A stretch of DNA of 64,000 bases from Euglena gracilis (lineage: Eukaryota > Euglenida > Euglenophyceae > Euglenales). The DNA lies in the NCBI GenBank assembly GCA_039621445.1, contig CP154954.1, positions 45,921,847 through 45,985,846 of the forward strand, read 5' to 3'. The position numbers were made by a program, and so were the translations under genes. Below, piece after piece: positions 56,471 to 64,000 of this stretch (position 1 is the stretch's first letter; every line of letters starts with the position of its first letter). The notes under the pieces are model-generated. The model searched no databases, was not told where the DNA came from, and saw only the letters and a program-made list of their open reading frames with translations.

Positions 56471-59400
56471 TATTGGCTCAGATCTTCGCGAGTATAAGTT
56501 TTGTCGTTTTTTTGGACACACCTTGCCTCCCCCCCGCCAGTGACGGCCCTCCGTCCCTCACGTTCATCCCGGGGCAGCAGCAACCTTAACAAGCAAAAGT
56601 ATGGAGCACCGTCGGGCTTTCCCCAAAAAAAACTTTGGGACACATGCTTGATTTTGGCCCTTTGGTCAAAAATGGTGCCGCTTGGAACGCATGGGGTTCC
56701 CTGAAGTTGTCTCAAATGTGTGTTTTTCCGCCCTCCTGGTTTGAATTTAAATGATTTGTGGTTTCCCGAAACAAAATGCCGCGGAATGGTCTGACCATTT
56801 TCTTTAACTCTCACCGAAGAGCAAAGGGCGATATGCGGGGAGGGATTGCACAAAAAATTGCAGCGCAAAAAATCGCACAAAATTGCACACACCAGAAAAG
56901 CCATGCCAGAAACTAGAAAGGCCGCATATTCTGCCAATTTACCCGGTCGGTTCGCCCAAAAAAAATTGCAACATGACAATATGCGTTGGCAGTGCTTACT
57001 CCATTCATCCTGAATTTGTTCACCATCCAGGGGAAAGCACAACATTCCATACTTAGAGATGTCATGCAGGTCGGTCAATTACCGGTTTGCACACTGAGCA
57101 GACCAACAATAAACAGCCTTTGAACAGAAATTTTCACTGCGCACATCAGTTTCCTAGCAAACAAACCCCGGTAAGTTCTCAATTGTATCAAAAACTGACA
57201 TTTTCCAAAACAAAATGCCCTGGACCATGTCCAATTAATTGCACATTTCGAAAATTGAAATTGAAAAATTGCACACATCGAAAATTGCACAAAATTGCAA
57301 AAATTGCACGGTGCAATTTTCTCCCCCCCTGCGATATGCCACGATCAACTGCACCATTGGCGATTTCTCGTCATGGCCCGTGGGGAACCCCTTCTCGGCC
57401 ACCCGCACTCTGTTGAAACTCTGAGAATTTTGCACACACAAAAGTCTGCAAAAAGGAAGCTGTTCCCTGGCTCACACAGGCAGCTCTCATGGGGAAGCCA
57501 GTCAATCAAGGGATAGACAATGCAACTCCACAGACAGATGCAGGTGGTGAATATGACCTTTGTGTGTTGGTGTCCCTCTCAGGAGGGGGCTGGGGCATCG
57601 ATTCACTTGGTGACCCACCCCCCCAGGGGGTTGGACCCGGAGTGTGGGGGGGGGGGGGGCACCATGGGACCCGCTCATAGAAATTTCCTTCGCGCCGAAA
57701 GCAAGTTTGGACCTAAAAATCGGCGCCCCTTGAATGCGGGAAGGCTTGGGGTGGTCGGACCCCCTGCCGCCGGGATGGGGGGCGCCCACCCGGGTGGGGG
57801 GTGGGTCACAGGTGATAAATGAATCTATGTCTGCGGGACCCACTTTTGGGGGGTCAATTCAAAAATTCTCAGGGCTTTGTGCCGGAAATAAAAAAGTCAA
57901 AATACAGCCAAAACCCTGCAACTGTCGAGGTTCATGCTCACTTTCAACCACCCCTCCACCTGTCGCCCGGAACCTGAAACTCCATTCTTTCCTCAAGCTG
58001 TGAATGCTTCGGTGTCACGGTCACCTCCTTCCTGCCTCCCAGATATAGGTTAGCGAGGGAGGACAACGATTGCCTTGGATGCTGGCTGAGCACTGCGGCC
58101 ACCCCTCCTGTTGTCCCGGGTGGGGATGCCCTCACCACCGTGGCCACCTCGCCCCGGTTGCCAGGTCGATCACCTTGGCCAGTCGTCCAAAAACCAATGG
58201 ATGTCAGCCAATATTTAAAAAATTGCGTCTGGTGGGCACTTTCCACCTTTCAGGGGAGGGTCTGGAGCACACCATTGCTCATCAACACGGGGGGGGGGGG
58301 GGGGGGTCACTTTGTCCAGTCGGCGAAAGAAAAACGAAAATGAAAAAAAATTTTGGTCAAGAATCCAAAAATTTTCCGGCGCCTTTGGCACCGGGCCACT
58401 TTTTTTTGGCAAATCCTGGTCGACGCCAACGTCGACGGGGGGGGGGGGTCTGGAGCCAAAAACCGGCCAGTCACTCCGAAAAAAAACCGGCCAGTCACCC
58501 CCCCCCAGAGGATGGGGTCAGTCACAGCTTAAACAATGGCATGGTCTGGAGCCAAAAATCAGTCAATCACACTCCCCAAAGAGGTTGGGATGGACAAACC
58601 TGAAACACTAATATATGGTCTGATTTAACAAAACAACTGCGCATTAACCTGGATTTGCCAGCAATACGGGTGGCCATCTCCTGAAACGAGGAGGAACAGG
58701 GAGTCAGTCGAACCAGCAAGAAGAGGGCTGGCCAAGCTCCGGGTCCCCAATTATACCGCCCATCCCGTGCAATGAGCAGCTCAGCAGGTCGCTGCTGTTC
58801 AGTTCATTCAATTCCCTGAAGGAAATTCTTCAAAAAAAATCATGCCTTTTCCAGAGGAAAACGCAAAAAAGCAGCATATCAACATGTCAACTGTGCTCTT
58901 ATGCACTTTGAATCCACACGTGAACAGCGAACAACTTCAGAACAATACACGAGGCTTTTATAAGAACGTGCCTCACGCGCGAAATTGGGAGACAAAAAGG
59001 ATGCACAACGCCAGCAGATGGAATCAGCCACGACGTGCCTGCCTGGAGGGGTCTGATACAAAAAAGGTCTGTCTTGATGGGTTCACCGGGGAGGGGGGGC
59101 AAAAAAATGGGTGGGTGGGTGGGTCTGGGGTCTCTGAAATGAATCCATGGTCTGGGTCCAGACTTTAGGTGCGGGTTGTCCCTGTTGAACCATGAAGAAT
59201 CCCCAATGTGGTGGAGGGTGGGCATCATTTCGGTGATCAGAAGAGGTCAAAATATGGTTGGCGTTGCAACATCTTCCCAGGAATAAGAGCAAACATTATG
59301 AGAACGTTTGCCAGTGTGTCCTGGGGTGGGGTGTCCCAACCTCTTCTTGCAAATACTCTGGCCCCTGGCCGGTTGCCTGTCAGCCTGTGGTTGTGGAGGT

Positions 59401-60937
59401 GGCTGGTGCCACTGCCACCCCCCCTGGCAGGGTTCGAAGACAGGGGAGGCCCCCCTGTGTGCGCTGTTTGTTTGGTGCCTTTTATCCCTTCTTCTTGCCT
59501 GGCACTGTTTTTGCCTGGCCCGGTCCAGTATGGCAGGACAGCAACCCCCTCCTGTGCAATGGCTGGTGGGTGAACGATTTTCAGCGAGGCGAAGCACCGG
59601 GCCGAAAATTTTTGCCCCCAAATTAGCCCAAAATGCTTGTCGGGGAAAAAATGCCAAAATTTTCAGCGCAAAGCGACCAACAGCCAAAAACTGACCTTTT
59701 GGGTGTCCTGCTGGATGAACCCCATCATCCAGCCCACAAGGGAGACCCCCCTCTCCACACCTCAGGTGCCCTTGCCCCGACGACCAGGGTTGCTCGGGGG
59801 GGCACACACAAACCCCATCTTTCTGGCACAAAAGAAATTTCCGTTTCCACTTTCAGGAGAGTTTCAGTCCATAAATCAGCGACATTGGGGAAAAAAAAGG
59901 AAAGGGTGGTGGGGTACCAGGGGGTGGGATGGGGCACCAGGGGTCGACCCACCTCCCACCTCCCGGGTGGGGCGGGGTCGACCCCCACCCAACACAGCAT
60001 TTTCACCAATTTTTAGGGGGGGGGGACAAAGCTCAAAAAATTTTGACCAAATTTTGGCACAATCAAGTTTTACTGAGATTTTTTATCTGGGAATTTTTTT
60101 GGGTTTTCAGTGGCTTTTTTGTTTTGCTTCAAAAACCTCTCAAAATCAAAATTTTGAGAAAATGTTGAAATTTTGGAAGGTGTGAAAAAATGGGGTTTGG
60201 GGGGACGTCCCACGTGGGCCCCAAAATGGGTCGAAATACATCCAGTGCCGAAAGAGCCGAGAAAAAAAATTTGTGGGTCCAATTTTGGTGCTTCTGGAAC
60301 AATGGGAAGAGGTGATGGGGGGCCCCGCCCACCATGCAGATGCAGGGTGGGGGGGGGGTCGACCCCCCCCCTGCCCCCAAAGCGGTTGGGGGGGGGGGGG
60401 GTGCAGGAAATTTTTTCAGGGGCTTCAATAAATGCCCAAAATTGCATTTTCTGAGACTTTCAAAATGACGAAAACAGATGACAAAAAAACATGCATTTTG
60501 TGACATGAAATGCCAGAGAAGAAAAATGATCCGGGGGGGTGACTTGCTGAGTGACCCAGGGGGGGGGGAGTGACTTTCCACTTTCAAAGAACCAGTCAAT
60601 CACTTTCAAAAATAAAAAGTCACCCACTTCCACCCCTCCACCTGGGAGGAAAGTGACTCTGGCCCGATCGACGACAAATGGCTTAAAATCAATGGACGTA
60701 AGCCAAAAATCAAACAATTTTCCGGCAACATTTGGCCACTTTCGGCCAATCCTGGCTGCCGCCCCCCCGCGGGGCAGGGTGTTATTAAACGAGAGGGGGA
60801 GGGGGTGGTGCCGGACCCCCAGGAGGGCCTGGGAAAAAAACTCACAGGCGCAAAACGCTGGAAAATTTGGGGGGGTTCTGGAGCCAAAAATAACTCAGTC
60901 GCTTAAAGCACCCAGGTCGGACACAGGCACCCCTTAG
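56471..60937. other. Gene-poor, G-rich repeats
   Basis: Short repeats at 57590-57810 (related in reverse to 18270-18430), 58262-58600 and 60340-60650 (GTGACT/CCAGTCA motifs with G tracts). AAATTGCACA repeats at 57236-57310. A minus-strand snatch LAKVIDLATGARWPRW at about 58140-58190 ends in a GTGAGG donor but stands alone. No gene is supported. Confidence 0.35.
59268..59345 (+). repeat. Dispersed segment, copy 1
   Basis: CATCTTCCCAGGAATAAGAG and CGTTTGCCAGTGTGTCCTGG; about 90% identical to 62131-62205 by eye. Confidence 0.8.
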
Positions 60938-61233
60938 TGGGGTCCAGGCTTCTTTTTAAGACCCCCCGGGGGGGAGGGGGGGGGTCCCCCCCACCCAGGG
61001 TGGCGCGGGGCCCCCCCCCGAGGGGGGGGTCCGGGGACCCCCCCAAAATCGGGCCCGTTAAAGGCAATTTTCAAAAATTTTCGGCGCTTCGCGCCGAAAA
61101 GGTATACCCAGCGCCTCCGGCGCGGGACCCCCCCCCCAGGGGGGGGGGTCCGGCCCGGAGCCACCGACCCGCCCTCCCGCCCCCCGGGGGGGGGGGGGGG
61201 GGTCAGGTGACTTAAAAAGAAGCCTGGTGGGGT
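60938..61233. mobile_element. 284-bp G-rich foldback element, 6-bp target duplication
   Basis: 60944-61227 starts CCAGGCTTCTTTTTAAG and ends CTTAAAAAGAAGCCTGG, perfectly inverted over 17 bp, flanked by TGGGGT on both sides. The body is the reverse complement of 26147-26388. Confidence 0.85.
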
Positions 61234-61277
61234 CCCAATCGTTATTATTTATTAAGGCGCCTTGAAACAAACATCAA

Positions 61278-61705
61278 ACAGGGGGGGGGAAATGCGCTTG
61301 CCCGGCCTCGGAAAAAAATGCGCAAAAATGCGCAAAAAATGCGTATTTTTGGAAAAAATGCGCAAAAATGTGCAAAATCTGAGAAAAAATGCGCAAAAAT
61401 CACGAAAATGCAAAAATTACCCAAAAACATGCAAAAATGGCACCAAATTTGAAGAAATTATGTAGAATAATGAGGAAAATGTGCGTTTCAAAAAAAATCA
61501 AAAATTTCAATTTTTTGCAAAAAAAATTGCAAAAATGGTCAAAAAATGCGAAAATTTTGGAAAATCACGAAAAAATGTACCAAAAAGCAAAAAAAAAATG
61601 TGCTGAAAAAATCGAAAAAAATGCGCAAAAAATGCAAAAAAATGCGCATTTTGGAAAATTTGAAAAAAATGCGCAAAAATGCGAAACGCATTTCCCCCCC
61701 CCGCA
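61278..61705. repeat. ATGCGCAAAA array with inverted G/C ends
   Basis: AAAAATGCGCAAAA-type units repeat more than 12 times on one strand between GGGGGGGGAAATGCGC on the left and CGCATTTCCCCCCCCC on the right. All frames over it are low-complexity Lys/Asn/Met or Phe/His. Confidence 0.85.
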
Positions 61706-62130
61706 TTAAAATGCTTCAAATGCGCCTGAAAGATCTTAACCCAAATCCCTGAAAATGCTGTTTAAGAATTCTGACGGGAAAAATGAGATCCAACTGAGCA
61801 AAAATGAACACAGAAAATCTCGGCAAAAAAACAGGCGGCAGGAAGTTAAATTACTTCCGCACCCCTGAAACATCATTGCCTTTCCAAGCAAAACTTAAAA
61901 AATGACTTTTTGATTTTGGACCACACACAAATTCAAAAAGCATTGGCTTGATGACTGGGAAAGCTCTGAAACCGTGCTGGAAAATAGCGCCTTCAAAAGC
62001 CTTAAATCTGTTTTAAAAAAAACTGTTGCCTTAAACAGCAATACCGGGCCTCACCCCCTCCCCCTATACAAAACCAATGCTCTGAGGCGAACTGAATCTT
62101 TTGGGGGTGATGCCACTGAACTTCGGACTG

Positions 62131-62205
62131 CCAGCATCTTCCCAGGAATAAGAGCAAACATCATAAAGAACGTTTGCCAGTGTGTCCTGGGGCGGGGGAC
62201 CCAAC
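62131..62205 (+). repeat. Dispersed segment, copy 2
   Basis: Second copy of the 59268 segment, lying downstream of psaD (which runs leftward). Confidence 0.8.
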
Positions 62206-62494
62206 TCCTTTTACAAATCCTGATGTGCTTGTGATGCCTCTCTCTGGCTCTTTTCCCTCTTCTTGGCCTGACCGCTGACCCGCACATATGCTCCTGTTGA
62301 GCCTCCCCACCCTGCCCCAAAGCAGTTGGGGCTTTTGTCAGCGCTTCCAAACCACACAACTGCAAACAACCGTGTGGAAAATGCACACCACTGGAAAACT
62401 CACTTGGTGGTTGGTCTCCAGAAAGGCGTGGAAAAGCCGAGTGTGAAAGACAGCGGGTTGAAAGTGAAATGCGGAAACACAGCGGGCCAGCCGC

Positions 62495-62585
62495 TCACAA
62501 ATCCTTGGGGGTGCTGCCGCTGAACTTCACGGAGGCGGGCTCCACGTTTTCACCGATGCTGCCCGCAGCGCCCACCAGACCATGG
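62495..62585 (-). CDS. psaD: psaD last exon
   Basis: Minus strand: acceptor GACCCCTCCTGCAAG; C completes Arg, then HGLVGAAGSIGENVEPASVK and FSGSTPKDL to TGA at 62497-62495. SIG-NV-P--VKF-G is the conserved C-terminus of PsaD. The segment before SIG (family QGVGxNxR) is diverged here. Confidence 0.85.
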
Positions 62586-63037
62586 CTTGCAGGAGGGGTC
62601 CAAACAAATTTCCGGTGGACAAATGGTGGATTTTTTTTTGCAAAATCACCGGGTATTGGGACTCCTGAAAAAACTCCGGCTCCCAGAATTTGTTCAAAAG
62701 AGGTGAGAAAAGATCCTTGAAGCGGCAACTTTCTCCCAGATTATTTTCTCCCGCATCTTTTTCAGAGAACTGCCCAAACACAACAATTCCGCTTCCTTTC
62801 ACCCGTCCTTTTGGCTGTGCACGCGACCCTGGGAATGGATGGGCACGTGGTTGCCGTGTCCAATTCAAATCCTCCCGCCTCGGAGGATTCTTGGGGGTGC
62901 CTGCCCATACCAGGTACTCCCCCCCCCCCCGACCTCGGCGCCGGGGGCCTGGAAAAGGCCATTTTCAATGAAAATTTTCTGCGTCCCCCACGGACCCCCC
63001 CCGGGGGGGGGGGTGCCTGCTAAAGGCAGGCACCCTA

Positions 63038-64000
<963 letters not shown>

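Noticed and set aside
58140-58190. Minus-strand exon-like LAKVIDLATGARWPRW with GTGAGG donor
   Set aside because: Single short piece without acceptor or partner exons.
61262-61752. Lys/Asn-rich and Phe/His-rich frames
   Set aside because: Low-complexity product of the ATGCGCAAAA array.

Overview
The window looks like a repeat-rich nuclear chromosome segment of a photosynthetic eukaryote. Coding sequence lies in short exons with GT..AG-type boundaries, separated by kilobases of microsatellites, G/C homopolymers and transposons; there are no operons, RBSs or rRNA/tRNA genes that I can see. The best taxonomic clue is the right end: minus-strand exons of psaD (photosystem I subunit II) with introns. 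psaD stays in the plastid in red algae and most red-plastid lineages, so a nuclear, intron-containing copy suggests a lineage that moved it (green, glaucophyte, chlorarachniophyte, euglenid or dinoflagellate). I cannot choose among these.

Layout. (1) 0.2-7.4 kb, + strand: eight exons whose phases all join and together give exactly 292 codons of a helical-repeat-like protein (gene A). (2) 11.5-24.8 kb, + strand: five exons of a Myb/SANT-like protein that includes a CENP-B/pogo-like HTH exon and ends in a stop and AATAAA (gene B; it may be the 3' part of A). (3) 28.4-33.6 kb: a 5,245-bp DNA transposon (here E1) with terminal inverted repeats, a 5-bp target duplication, three ORFs and seven copies of a GACCGACGGGCCCGTCGGTC palindrome. 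(4) 35.2-38.5 kb: a 3,323-bp relative (E2) with the same terminal motif, again a 5-bp duplication, and its own array of a different palindrome (TTTGCGCAAATGCGCAAA type) but no convincing ORFs. (5) 34.7-42.7 kb: scattered + strand exon candidates of another Myb-like gene (gene C). (6) 45.4-56.5 kb, minus strand: three head-to-tail DIRS-type tyrosine-recombinase retrotransposons, the leftmost nearly full length. (7) 56.5-64 kb: short G-rich repeats, then psaD.

The most novel item is the E1/E2 pair. They are non-identical elements sharing the end C(C/T)TAGGCGGCC, 5-bp duplications and a design in which each inverted repeat is followed directly by the first copy of an element-specific palindrome repeated inside. 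E1 encodes a nuclear-localised-looking protein with a ParB/DGQHR-like motif, which invites the idea that it binds the palindromes as a parS-like or subterminal-repeat system. No DDE or other known transposase was recognised. Several short non-autonomous elements with clear target duplications (8 bp, 8 bp, 6 bp, 6 bp) are also delimited here.
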